From Acetobacteraceae bacterium AT-5844 (GTDB taxonomy: Bacteria > Pseudomonadota > Alphaproteobacteria > Acetobacterales > Acetobacteraceae), in the NCBI GenBank assembly GCA_000245075.1, contig JH599933.1, forward strand, positions 1 to 44,346: 44,346 nt of DNA, read 5' to 3'. Numbering within the stretch: position 1 is the stretch's first letter; every line of letters starts with the position of its first letter. This document shows positions 17,423-24,419 of this stretch, piece after piece. The notes beneath the pieces are model-generated. The model did no database searches, was not told where the DNA came from, and was given only the letters and a program-made list of their open reading frames with translations. A program made the translations under genes and the position numbers.

Positions 17423-17451
17423 TTGACGGAAAGGAATATTTTCCTTATTAT
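17423..17451 (+). promoter_or_regulatory. Promoter and operator-like palindrome of the AbrB-type gene
   Basis: TTGACG and TATTAT are separated by 17 bases, close to consensus and unusual in this GC-rich sequence. The spacer holds the palindrome AAGGAA-TATT-TTCCTT (17431-17446), ideally placed for a repressor. The product of the next gene is the obvious candidate. Confidence 0.7.
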
Positions 17452-17483
17452 CTTACTTCCTTACCACGGGAGGAAAGCAGCGC

Positions 17484-17687
17484 ATGCGGCGGATGGCGAA
17501 ACTGACCAGCAAAAACCAGCTGACCCTGCCGAAGCGCGTAGTGCAGGATTTGGGAAATCCTACGCATTTCCGCGTGCAAGTTCATGATGGCGTGCTGCTG
17601 CTGTGGCCGGGGCGGCTGGTGAGCGCGGCGGACGCAGATGTGGCTAGTGATGGCGCTCAGATTAAGCTGGGGCAGGGTAAAAAGTAA
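17484..17687 (+). CDS. AbrB/MazE/SpoVT-type DNA-binding protein
   Basis: A 67-residue protein whose N-terminus, MAKLTSKNQLTLPKRVVQDL, is the swapped-hairpin beta-barrel motif of AbrB/MazE proteins, normally antitoxins or small transition-state regulators. The C-terminal half is short and ends in GQGKK. No toxin gene (PIN, MazF, Fic or other) lies on either side: the downstream neighbour is the convergent MocR gene, so it is either an orphan antitoxin or an autonomous regulator. GGGAGGAAAG precedes the ATG at 17484. An internal ATG at 17493 is another possible start. Its promoter contains a palindrome, and a related one overlaps its stop codon. Confidence 0.88.
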   Translation: MRRMAKLTSKNQLTLPKRVVQDLGNPTHFRVQVHDGVLLLWPGRLVSAADADVASDGAQIKLGQGKK

Positions 17688-17706
17688 AGGAATATATTCA
17701 CTTTAC
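17684..17706. repeat. AT-rich palindrome spanning the stop codons of the AbrB-type and MocR genes
   Basis: GTAAAG-GAATATATTC-A-CTTTAC is a nearly perfect 23-base inverted repeat. It shares AAAGGAATAT (17686-17695) with the palindrome in the AbrB promoter (17430-17439). It could be a second binding site for the AbrB-type protein or a weak bidirectional terminator. Confidence 0.5.
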
Positions 17707-19179
17707 GAGGGCTGCGGCGTGGCGGCGGCAATAGGCCTCGGCAGCGGCGCCCAGGCGGGCAGCGGCCTGCTTCAGCGCGGCGGGGCTGTGGCCCGAATAG
17801 CCGAGGACGAAGCCATCCGCGCCACCGGGGATGAGGCGGGTTTCGGAGAGGAGCCAGCCTTCGGTGCCGGCTGCCGCGCGGATGTCGCTGGCGGCGGTGG
17901 GCGGGAGGTCCGCGGGCAGGGTGGCGACGAGGTGGAGGCCCTGGTCTGGCACCGTGACGGTGAGGCAGCCTTTGGCGGCGCGGGTGACAGCTTCCGCCAC
18001 CAGGTCTCGCGCCGTGCGGTAGCGGCTGCGCATGCGGCGGAGATGGGCGGCGAAGGCGCCGGAGGTCATCAGCTCCGCGAGCGCGCCTTCCAGCAGGCTG
18101 GGCGGGAAGCGGTCCATGACCGCGCGGGCGGCGGCGAAAGGCGTAACCAGCGCGGGGGGAAGGACGACGTAGCCGATGCGCAGGCCGGGGAAGAGGGTTT
18201 TGGAAAAGGTGCCGATGTAGATGACGCGGCCCTGCCCATCGAGCCCGGGGCCGTCGATGCCGGCGAGGGCGGTGAGAGGCGGGCCGGCGAAGCGGAATTC
18301 ACTGTCGTAGTCATCCTCCACCACCCAGGCGCCGGCTTCATGCGCCCAGTCCAGCAGGGCGATGCGGCGGGCCATGCTCATGGTGACGCCGGTGGGGAAC
18401 TGGTGGGAGGGCGTGACGTAAGCGAGCCGCGCGGCGGGGGCGAGGGCGCGGCCGGCGGCGGCGTCCAGCCCGGCGGCATCGACCGGGACGGGGATGAGGG
18501 TGGTGCCGCGCGATTGCAGGATGCGGCGCGCGGCGGGGTAGCCGGGATCTTCCATCCAGGCCTGGTCCCCCGGTTGCAACAGCACCTCCGTGCAGAGGCG
18601 GAGCGCCTGTTGCATGCCGCTGGTGACGATGATGCAGCCGGGGTCGCAAACGATGCCGCGCGTGGCGGCCAGGTGGCGGGCGATGGCGGCGCGCAGGGCC
18701 TCGCTGCCGCGTGGGTCGCCATAGCCGAAATGGGCGGGGTCTGGCTCCGTGAGATGGTGGCGGAGCAGGCGGCTGAACTGGCGGAGCAGCAGCGCATCCG
18801 CATGGGTGCGGCCGAGGGCGAAGGGCTTGCTGCCGGTGGGCGGCGGCAGGGTGGGAGCGGGGGCAGGAAGGGCCGGGCCGCGTGGAAGCTCGGCGGCGAC
18901 GAAGGTGCCGGAGCCGGTGCGGGCTTCGGCGAGGCCATCGCTCAACAGGTGCTCATAGGCGGTGACGACGGCATTGCGGCGGACGCCGAGCTGAGTGGCG
19001 AGGGCACGGCTGGACGGCAGGCGCAGCCCGGCCGGAAGGCGGCCGCCGAGAATGGCGGCGCGCAGGGCGGCGTGGACGCGGCTGGGCTGGCTGTCGCCAG
19101 CTTCCGGCGCCAGGGCGATGTCCAGCGGGATGTCGAGTGCGGCGGCGGGGGCGCCCAGGGTTTTTGAAGTGGTTGGCAT
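17698..19179 (-). CDS. MocR/PdxR-type GntR regulator with aminotransferase-like domain
   Basis: A 493-residue fusion. The N-terminal winged helix of the GntR type (about residues 30-100) contains LRAAILGGRLPAGLRLPSSR and YEHLLSDGLAEARTGSGTFV. A class I aminotransferase-like domain follows, with VVEDDYDSEF and the pyridoxal phosphate lysine in IYIGTFSKTLFPGLRIGY. MocR regulators sense pyridoxal phosphate or amino compounds. It is divergent from a pyridoxamine-phosphate-oxidase-family gene, which suggests control of vitamin B6-related metabolism. TTGGACCT (19193-19200) and GGTCC (19256-19260) in the shared spacer recall the GGACC-type sites of this family. I use the ATG at 19179; a TTG at 19212 is less likely. 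Confidence 0.93.
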   Translation of the reverse strand: MPTTSKTLGAPAAALDIPLDIALAPEAGDSQPSRVHAALRAAILGGRLPAGLRLPSSRALATQLGVRRNAVVTAYEHLLSDGLAEARTGSGTFVAAELPRGPALPAPAPTLPPPTGSKPFALGRTHADALLLRQFSRLLRHHLTEPDPAHFGYGDPRGSEALRAAIARHLAATRGIVCDPGCIIVTSGMQQALRLCTEVLLQPGDQAWMEDPGYPAARRILQSRGTTLIPVPVDAAGLDAAAGRALAPAARLAYVTPSHQFPTGVTMSMARRIALLDWAHEAGAWVVEDDYDSEFRFAGPPLTALAGIDGPGLDGQGRVIYIGTFSKTLFPGLRIGYVVLPPALVTPFAAARAVMDRFPPSLLEGALAELMTSGAFAAHLRRMRSRYRTARDLVAEAVTRAAKGCLTVTVPDQGLHLVATLPADLPPTAASDIRAAAGTEGWLLSETRLIPGGADGFVLGYSGHSPAALKQAAARLGAAAEAYCRRHAAALVK

Positions 19180-19297
19180 TTCGGGGTGGGGATTGGACCT
19201 CGCGGCAACCAATTTCGCCGGCGCATGGTGGGGGCGTCAACAGGGAGGGCGCGCAGGTCCTCCTGCTTGATCCTCTCTTTTGATTGGAATTCGGTGC

Positions 19298-20014
19298 ATG
19301 TCCGCCAGCGATACCCCTGCCTATCCCGTCGATGCCGTGAACCGCGTGAAGCGGCGCCATGACCGTGGCGCCTATGACCATGAGACGGTGCACGCCCTGC
19401 TGGATGCCGCCGCGCTGTGCCATGTGTCCTACGTGATCGACGGGCAGCCCTATTGCACGCCGACGCTGTTCTGGCGGGAGGGCACGCGGCTGTACTGGCA
19501 TGGCAGCAGCGCCAGCCGGATGCTGCGGAACCTCTCCGACGGGCAGCCGGCCTGCCTGACGGTGACGCATCTGGACAGCCTGGTGCTGGCGCGGTGTGGC
19601 TTCAATCACTCGGCGGATTATCGCTCCGTGATGGCCTTCGGCCAGGCGCGGCTGGTGGAGGACCAGGAAGAGAAGGAGCGGGCGCTGGTGATGATGGTGG
19701 ACCGCTTCTTCCCCAACCGGACGGCGGGGCTGCGGGCGAGTTCACCGCAGGAGATCAAGGCGACGGCCGTGGTGACGATGGAGATTGAGCGGGCGTCCGC
19801 GAAGATTCGTGCCAAGGGCGTGGCGGATGACGATGAGGACTATGCGCTGCCGATCTATGCCGAGCGCTTGCCGGTGCGGATGACGATCGGGGCGCCGGAG
19901 CCGTGCCCGCGGTTGATGCCGGGGGTGGAGCGGAGCGCCGATCTGCGCGCCTATCAGGAGGGGCGGGCGCTGGATGAGGCGCTGACCGAGGCTTATGCGG
20001 AGGCGTATCGCTAA
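19298..20014 (+). CDS. Pyridoxamine 5'-phosphate oxidase-family (split-barrel flavin) protein
   Basis: A 238-residue member of the PNPOx-like split-barrel superfamily (Nim/Pyridox_ox_2 branch). Visible are VNRVKRRHDRGAYDHETVHA, HVSYVIDGQPYCTPTLFWRE, LYWHGSSASRMLRNL and YRSVMAFGQARLVEDQEEKE, which form the FMN-binding barrel. True PdxH catalytic motifs are absent, so substrate and flavin chemistry are unknown. It is divergent from the MocR regulator, a common pairing. The C-terminal region is acidic and extended relative to the shortest members. Its stop codon overlaps that of the convergent nsrR gene (CTAA at 20011-20014). Confidence 0.88.
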   Translation: MSASDTPAYPVDAVNRVKRRHDRGAYDHETVHALLDAAALCHVSYVIDGQPYCTPTLFWREGTRLYWHGSSASRMLRNLSDGQPACLTVTHLDSLVLARCGFNHSADYRSVMAFGQARLVEDQEEKERALVMMVDRFFPNRTAGLRASSPQEIKATAVVTMEIERASAKIRAKGVADDDEDYALPIYAERLPVRMTIGAPEPCPRLMPGVERSADLRAYQEGRALDEALTEAYAEAYR

Positions 20015-20520
20015 AGGTTCGGCTGCCCCTGGCCCTCAGGCGCCGGGGGCAAGGCTGCTGAGGCAGGCCCAGGTGGGGCGACGCCCAGGCGGCCCGCCAT
20101 GGCGAGGCCGTGGGGGCGGGCGATCAGGTCCGCCAGGGTGCGGCCATCCAGCACGGCGAGGAAGGCGGAGAGCGCCTCGCCAAGCAGGGATTGCAGCCGG
20201 CACACATTGATGAGCGCGCAGACGCCTGCCTCGGCCGCCGGCTGGAAGCAGGCCACGAGGGCCATGTCCTCTTCCGTGAAGCGCACGACCTCACCGATGC
20301 AGATCTGTTCCGGGGGGCGGGCCAGGCGAAGGCCGCCGCCCTTGCCGCGCGTGGTCTCCACGAAGCCGCCACGGCCGAGTTGGTGCACCACCTTGATGAG
20401 GTGGTTTTCCGAGATGCGGTGGGCTTCCGCGACCTCACGGATGGAGACGCGGCGGTCCTGCCGGAGACCGAGATAGATCAAAGTCCGCAGGGCGTAGTCC
20501 GTGTAGAGGGTGAGGCGCAT
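20011..20520 (-). CDS. nsrR: Rrf2-family nitric-oxide-sensing repressor NsrR
   Basis: An Fe-S cluster regulator of 169 residues. The N-terminus MRLTLYTDYALRTLIYLGL and recognition region RISENHLIKVVHQL are those of NsrR. Cys91, Cys101 and Cys107 can ligate the cluster; the first spacing is longer than in E. coli NsrR (C91, C96, C102). The C-terminus has a Pro/Ala-rich tail. Divergent from hmp, with one NsrR-type dyad next to each gene's start, so it should repress both itself and hmp and release them when nitric oxide damages the cluster. Confidence 0.94.
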   Translation of the reverse strand: MRLTLYTDYALRTLIYLGLRQDRRVSIREVAEAHRISENHLIKVVHQLGRGGFVETTRGKGGGLRLARPPEQICIGEVVRFTEEDMALVACFQPAAEAGVCALINVCRLQSLLGEALSAFLAVLDGRTLADLIARPHGLAMAGRLGVAPPGPASAALPPAPEGQGQPNL

Positions 20521-20524
20521 GGTG

Positions 20525-20547
20525 AAGATGTAGCATCTTTACACCTT
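20525..20547. promoter_or_regulatory. NsrR-type operator next to nsrR
   Basis: AAGATGTA-N7-TACACCTT, a 23-base dyad fitting the NsrR pattern AAGRTGYA-N7-TRCAYCTT. It ends four bases from the nsrR start codon, so bound NsrR would block its own gene. Confidence 0.8.
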
Positions 20548-20563
20548 TGAACCAGGGGCGCAT

Positions 20564-20586
20564 AAGGTGCATGTACGATACACCTT
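20564..20586. promoter_or_regulatory. NsrR-type operator next to hmp
   Basis: AAGGTGCA-N7-TACACCTT, a 23-base dyad of the same pattern. It lies 13 bases before the hmp start and directly upstream of its Shine-Dalgarno sequence (AAAGAGG). Confidence 0.85.
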
Positions 20587-20599
20587 TAAAGAGGCAACC

Positions 20600-21814
20600 A
20601 TGCCCCGCCCGCTCAGCGACCAGACCATCGCCCTGGTGAAGGCCACCGTTCCCGCCCTTGAGGCGCACGGCCTGGCGATCACGCGCCGGATGTATGAGCG
20701 CATGTTCCAGAACGAGGCGATCCGCGACCTGTTCAACCAGTCGCACCATGGCGAGACGGGCTCCCAGCCCAAGGCGTTGGCGGGTGCGGTGCTGGCCTAT
20801 GCTCGGAACATCGACAATCTCGGCGTGCTGGCCGGTGCGGTGGAGCGCATCGCGCAGAAGCATGTCGGGCTGAATATCCTGGCCGAGCATTACCCGTTCG
20901 TGGCCGAGGCGCTGCTGGGTGCCATTCAGGACGTGCTGGGGGAGGCGGCGACGCCCCAGATTTTGGCCGCCTGGGGTGAGGCCTACTGGTTCCTGGCCGA
21001 TCTGTTGATCGGGCGGGAGAAGGAGATCTACGAGGCCAATGCGGCGGCCGAGGGCGGCTGGACGGGTTGGCGCGACTTCGTCCTTCGCGAGAAGATCGTG
21101 GAGAGCGGGATCATCACCTCCTTCGTGCTGGAGCCGGTGGATGGGAAGAAGGTGCTGGCGCATCGGCCGGGGCAGTACCTGACCTTCTGGCTGGAGATTC
21201 CGGGCCGGGCACCGGTGAAGCGGAATTACAGCATCTCCTCCGCGCCCGGCACGGCGCGGTACCGCATCAGTGTGAAACGGGAGCCGCATGGTGTTGCTTC
21301 CAACTGGCTGCATGACGTGGTGCAGCCGGGGGCGGTGCTGAAGGTGGCCGCGCCGGCGGGCGAGTTCTTCCTGCCGGGGCAGCCGGAGCGGCCGGTGGTG
21401 CTGCTGAGCGGTGGCGTGGGCCAGACGCCGATGCTGAGCATGCTGCACGCCGTGGCGGGGATGCCGGGCAGCGCGCCGGTGCAGTTCATCCATGGCACGC
21501 AATCCGGCGAGACCCATGCGCTGGGGGCCGAGGCGCGGGCGTTGGCGGCAGCTTCGGCCGGGCGGGTAAGCGTTACCACCTTCTATGAATGCCCGCGTGC
21601 CGGGGATCGGCAGGGGGTGGATTACGACGTGGAAGGCCGGATTGGCGTGGAGTGGCTGCGCGACAACACGCCGGTGGGTGAGGCGGAGTATTACCTCTGC
21701 GGGCCGCGCGAGTTCCTGCGGGTGTTCGCGGAAGGGCTGGTGGCGCTGGGCGTGCCGGCGGCGCGCATCCGCTACGAGTTCTTCGGGCCGGCGGACGAGC
21801 TGCTGGCGGCTTGA
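20600..21814 (+). CDS. hmp: Flavohaemoprotein (nitric oxide dioxygenase)
   Basis: Converts nitric oxide and oxygen to nitrate using NAD(P)H. The 404-residue protein has the full three-domain layout. The globin domain has distal Tyr32 in TRRMYERMF and proximal haem ligand His88 in IAQKHVGL. The FAD domain has the RxYS motif in KRNYSISSAPG. The NAD domain has LLSGGVGQTPMLSMLHA and the terminal YEFFGP. The ATG at 20600 is chosen because AAAGAGG lies just upstream. It is the only structural gene of the nsrR-hmp pair and ends in a strong terminator. Confidence 0.97.
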   Translation: MPRPLSDQTIALVKATVPALEAHGLAITRRMYERMFQNEAIRDLFNQSHHGETGSQPKALAGAVLAYARNIDNLGVLAGAVERIAQKHVGLNILAEHYPFVAEALLGAIQDVLGEAATPQILAAWGEAYWFLADLLIGREKEIYEANAAAEGGWTGWRDFVLREKIVESGIITSFVLEPVDGKKVLAHRPGQYLTFWLEIPGRAPVKRNYSISSAPGTARYRISVKREPHGVASNWLHDVVQPGAVLKVAAPAGEFFLPGQPERPVVLLSGGVGQTPMLSMLHAVAGMPGSAPVQFIHGTQSGETHALGAEARALAAASAGRVSVTTFYECPRAGDRQGVDYDVEGRIGVEWLRDNTPVGEAEYYLCGPREFLRVFAEGLVALGVPAARIRYEFFGPADELLAA

Positions 21815-21824
21815 GTTGATGAGG

Positions 21825-21874
21825 GCCAGGGCCGGAAGGTCTCTGGCCCTGGCTTTTTCTGGCCCTGGCTTTTT
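21825..21874 (+). terminator. hmp terminator with duplicated 3' arm
   Basis: GCCAGGGCC (21825-21833) pairs with GGCCCTGGC (21845-21853), followed by five T. The 16-base unit CTGGCCCTGGCTTTTT then occurs a second time in tandem (21843-21858 and 21859-21874), giving a second 3' arm and T-run for the same 5' arm. The repeat runs into the stop codon of the convergent GntR gene. Confidence 0.85.
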
Positions 21875-22638
21875 CAGGCGGGCTCGTGGGTTTTTTGCCG
21901 CGAGCCTGCGCGCTGGTTTTTGGGCGGGCGGGCTTTGGGTGCCCGGCTGGTTGCCGGTGAATCCGGTGTGCGGGCGCGGAAGTTTTCGAGCGCGCCGCTT
22001 TCCAGAACCTGATCCACACAGCCTTCGACATGCTGCTTCAGGACGGCGCGGGCGGCGGTGACGTCGCGGGCCAGGGCGGCTTCCAGCAGCTTGCGGTGTT
22101 CATCGGCGGCCACGGCGCCGCGGAAGACGACGGCCACCATCTGGTAGCGGAGATAGCGGTCGTAGATGGCGGCGTGGGTTTGCAGCAGGGCCCTGGAGCC
22201 GCAGGCCGAGACCAGCGCGTGATGGAATTCCCAGTCGTAGCGCTTCCACTGTTCGGCTTCGGCGTTGCTGCCGGCGAGGAGGGTTTGCTCCACGGCGGAG
22301 AGCTTGTGATGCGCGGCGACCACCGTGCCTTCCCAATCCAGCCCGCCGGCGGCGAAGGATTGCTCCAGCGCGTGGTTCTCCAGGAGGAGGCGGAGCGCGG
22401 CGACCTCGCGCAGTTCGGCGGCGGAGACGGGGGCGACCTCAAAGCCTTTCAGGCCTTCGGCGCGGACCAGTTCCTCCGATGACAGGCGGCTGAGCAGCTC
22501 CCGCAATGTGCTGATGCTGGTGCCGTAGGTCTCCCGCATCCAGTCGAGCGCCAGGCGCTGCCCGGGGGCGAGGCGCCCGAAGATGATGTCCGTCCTGATG
22601 CGGCGATAGGCCGTTTCGCCGACCGAACTCCCGTCCAC
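21874..22638 (-). CDS. GntR-family regulator (FCD/FadR subfamily)
   Basis: A 254-residue regulator. The N-terminal winged helix (about 8-70) includes AYRRIRTDIIFGRLAPGQRL and YGTSISTLRELLSRLSSEEL. The helical FCD ligand domain includes LRLLLENHALEQ, DWEFHHALVSACGS and DEHRKLLEAALARDVTAA, with the Asp/His positions that bind a metal and a small carboxylate. The C-terminus is a basic low-complexity tail. It starts at GTG 22638 with GGAGGAA six bases upstream. Divergent from the dehydroquinase-like and Bug receptor genes, which it probably controls through the palindrome at 22725. Confidence 0.93.
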   Translation of the reverse strand: MDGSSVGETAYRRIRTDIIFGRLAPGQRLALDWMRETYGTSISTLRELLSRLSSEELVRAEGLKGFEVAPVSAAELREVAALRLLLENHALEQSFAAGGLDWEGTVVAAHHKLSAVEQTLLAGSNAEAEQWKRYDWEFHHALVSACGSRALLQTHAAIYDRYLRYQMVAVVFRGAVAADEHRKLLEAALARDVTAARAVLKQHVEGCVDQVLESGALENFRARTPDSPATSRAPKARPPKNQRAGSRQKTHEPA

Positions 22639-22724
22639 GGCCCGTTCCTCCGATGGTGTGAGGAGAAGGATGCACCATCTGGGGCGGCATACAAGGGGAT
22701 CGGAGGTTTAGGGTGATGAAACGA

Positions 22725-22741
22725 GAATCATCATATGATTC
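22725..22741. promoter_or_regulatory. Operator-like palindrome between gntR and the dehydroquinase-like gene
   Basis: GAATCAT-CAT-ATGATTC is a perfect 17-base inverted repeat (7-bp arms) in the divergent spacer, 84 bases upstream of the GntR start. It is the best candidate binding site of that regulator. Confidence 0.6.
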
Positions 22742-22875
22742 GCGATTCACATGTTGAAACGCACGACGAATGACGGCAGGCTGCGGTGCAGGCCGAAGGG
22801 CTGGCGTTGCAGGGGAGGTTGCGAGGTGCGTTATCGCTGGGCGGGCTGTGGCCCGCATGGATGGGGGCGGCTGGG

Positions 22876-23310
22876 ATGAGTGGCGTGATCCATGTGCTCA
22901 ACGGCCCCAATCTCAACCGGCTGGGGAAGCGGGAGCCGGAGATCTATGGCCACACCACCCTGGCAGAGGTGGAGGCGATGTGCCGGGAGGCGGCGGGGCC
23001 GGAGGAAATCGTGTTCCGGCAGACGAATTACGAAGGGCAGCTCGTGGAGTGGATCCATGAGGCGATCGATGCGCCGGCGGCGGGGATCGTCATCAACCCG
23101 GCGGGGCTGACCTTTACCTCGGTGCCGGTACTGGATGCGCTGAAGATGTTTCCGGGGCCGCTGATCGAGCTGCACATCACCAACATCCATCGGCGTGAGG
23201 CGATCTATCACCGCTCTTTGGTTTCGACGGCCGCCACGGCGGTGATCGCGGGGCTGGGGGCGCGGGGATATGCGACGGCCATCCGCGCCGTGCGGGACAT
23301 GTTGGGCTGA
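22876..23310 (+). CDS. Type II 3-dehydroquinate dehydratase homologue with altered active site
   Basis: A flavodoxin-like enzyme of 144 residues, normal length for type II dehydroquinases, which dehydrate 3-dehydroquinate in quinate catabolism or the shikimate pathway. NGPNLNRLGKREPEIYG (Asn12, Arg19, Tyr24), Asn74 in INPAGLT, and His100 in ELHITNIH are present. Compared with the Mycobacterium tuberculosis enzyme, Phe80 replaces His81 (LTFTSV instead of LTHTSV) and Tyr111 replaces Arg112, both substrate-contacting residues. It probably acts on a related but different substrate. The ATG at 22876 gives the family N-terminus; its ribosome-binding site is weak. A Bug receptor follows 57 bases later. 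Confidence 0.85.
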   Translation: MSGVIHVLNGPNLNRLGKREPEIYGHTTLAEVEAMCREAAGPEEIVFRQTNYEGQLVEWIHEAIDAPAAGIVINPAGLTFTSVPVLDALKMFPGPLIELHITNIHRREAIYHRSLVSTAATAVIAGLGARGYATAIRAVRDMLG

Positions 23311-23367
23311 TGTTTCGCGCGGTGGGTGATCCGCGTGGCCATGAATGAATCAATAAGGAAAACGTCC

Positions 23368-24375
23368 ATGACAGATCAGGAAGGCAGGGCGGTGGCCCTG
23401 GGCAGGAGAGGCTTGCTCGGAGGGGCGGCGGCGCTGGGCCTCGCAGGAGCGATGCCGGCGATGGCGCAGGAGGCGGCTTACCCGACCCGCGCGGTGACGG
23501 TGATCGTGCCGTTCGCGCCGGGTGGCTCGACGGATTTCGTGGCGCGGCTGCTGGCGCAGTATCTTTCGACGTCGCTGAGTGGCAGCTTCGTGGTGGAGAA
23601 CCGCGCGGGCGGCAGCGGCACGGTGGGACATGGGGCGCTGGCCCGCGCGCGGCCGGATGGATACACGCTGGATGTGGCGCCGACGGGCACCTTCGCGGTG
23701 GCGCCGTTCCTGTTCAGCCCGCTGCCTTACGACAATGACCGCGCCTTCGCGCCGATCAGCCTGCTGGCGAGCAATGCGATGTTCGTCTGCGTGCATCCGT
23801 CGAGCGGGATGAATACCTTTGCCGATCTCGTGGCGGCGGCGAAGGCGCAGCCGGGGAAGCTCTCCTATGCTTCGCCGGGTTCGGGCACGGTGGGGCAGCT
23901 GGCGCCGGAGTTGATGCTCGACATGGCGGGGATCGAGATGCTGCATGTCTCTTATCGCGGGGGCGGGCCGGCCTTGCAGGCGCTGCTGGCGAAGGAGACG
24001 ACGATGGGCTTCGTGGATACGGTGACGGCCCTTCCGTATCTTCAGTCGGGCGAGTTGCGGGCGCTGGCGGTGACGGGGAAGCAGCGCGACCCCAAGGCGC
24101 CCAATGTGCCGACGCTCGCGGAGAGTGGGCTCGCCGGATATCACGCGACGAATGATTTCGGCTTCTTCGCGCCGGCGGGGACGCCGCAGCCGATCATTCA
24201 GCGGCTGGCGGCGGCGGCACGGGAGGCGCTGAACAATCCGGAGGTGAAGGCCAAGCTGGATGCAGCCTCCATCGACGTGATTGGTGGTAGTTCGGAGGCC
24301 TTTCCGCCTTATCTGGCGGAAGAGGGGAAGCGCTGGGGCTCGCTGATCCAGCGGCGCAATATCAAGGCGGAGTGA
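23368..24375 (+). CDS. Bug-family tripartite tricarboxylate transporter substrate-binding receptor (second copy)
   Basis: Periplasmic receptor of 335 residues. A twin-arginine-like signal (GRRGLLGGAAALGLAG) ends at AMAQ. Mature-domain hallmarks are YPTRAVTVIVPFAPGGSTDF, VVENRAGGSGTVGHG, ARARPDGYTLDV and FFAPAGTPQPIIQRL. It resembles the receptor at 737 in several of these motifs, so the two are paralogues. The ATG at 23368 has AAGGAAA upstream. No TctAB permease genes are nearby. Co-directional with the dehydroquinase homologue and presumably under the same GntR regulator. The ligand is inferred to be a hydroaromatic or related carboxylate. Confidence 0.93.
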   Translation: MTDQEGRAVALGRRGLLGGAAALGLAGAMPAMAQEAAYPTRAVTVIVPFAPGGSTDFVARLLAQYLSTSLSGSFVVENRAGGSGTVGHGALARARPDGYTLDVAPTGTFAVAPFLFSPLPYDNDRAFAPISLLASNAMFVCVHPSSGMNTFADLVAAAKAQPGKLSYASPGSGTVGQLAPELMLDMAGIEMLHVSYRGGGPALQALLAKETTMGFVDTVTALPYLQSGELRALAVTGKQRDPKAPNVPTLAESGLAGYHATNDFGFFAPAGTPQPIIQRLAAAAREALNNPEVKAKLDAASIDVIGGSSEAFPPYLAEEGKRWGSLIQRRNIKAE

Positions 24376-24380
24376 GAGGA

Positions 24381-24419
24381 CGGCGGGCTGCTCCTGGCCC
24401 TCAGGCAGGCAGCCCGCCG
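24381..24419. terminator. Hairpin between the Bug receptor and ECF sigma genes
   Basis: CGGCGGGCTGC and GCAGCCCGCCG form a perfect 11-bp stem. It starts six bases past the Bug receptor stop codon and overlaps the last codons of the convergent sigma factor gene. No T-tract. Confidence 0.5.

Noticed and set aside
17484-17697. A toxin-antitoxin pair including the AbrB-type gene.
   Set aside because: No toxin-like open frame overlaps or follows it; the next gene is the convergent MocR regulator.
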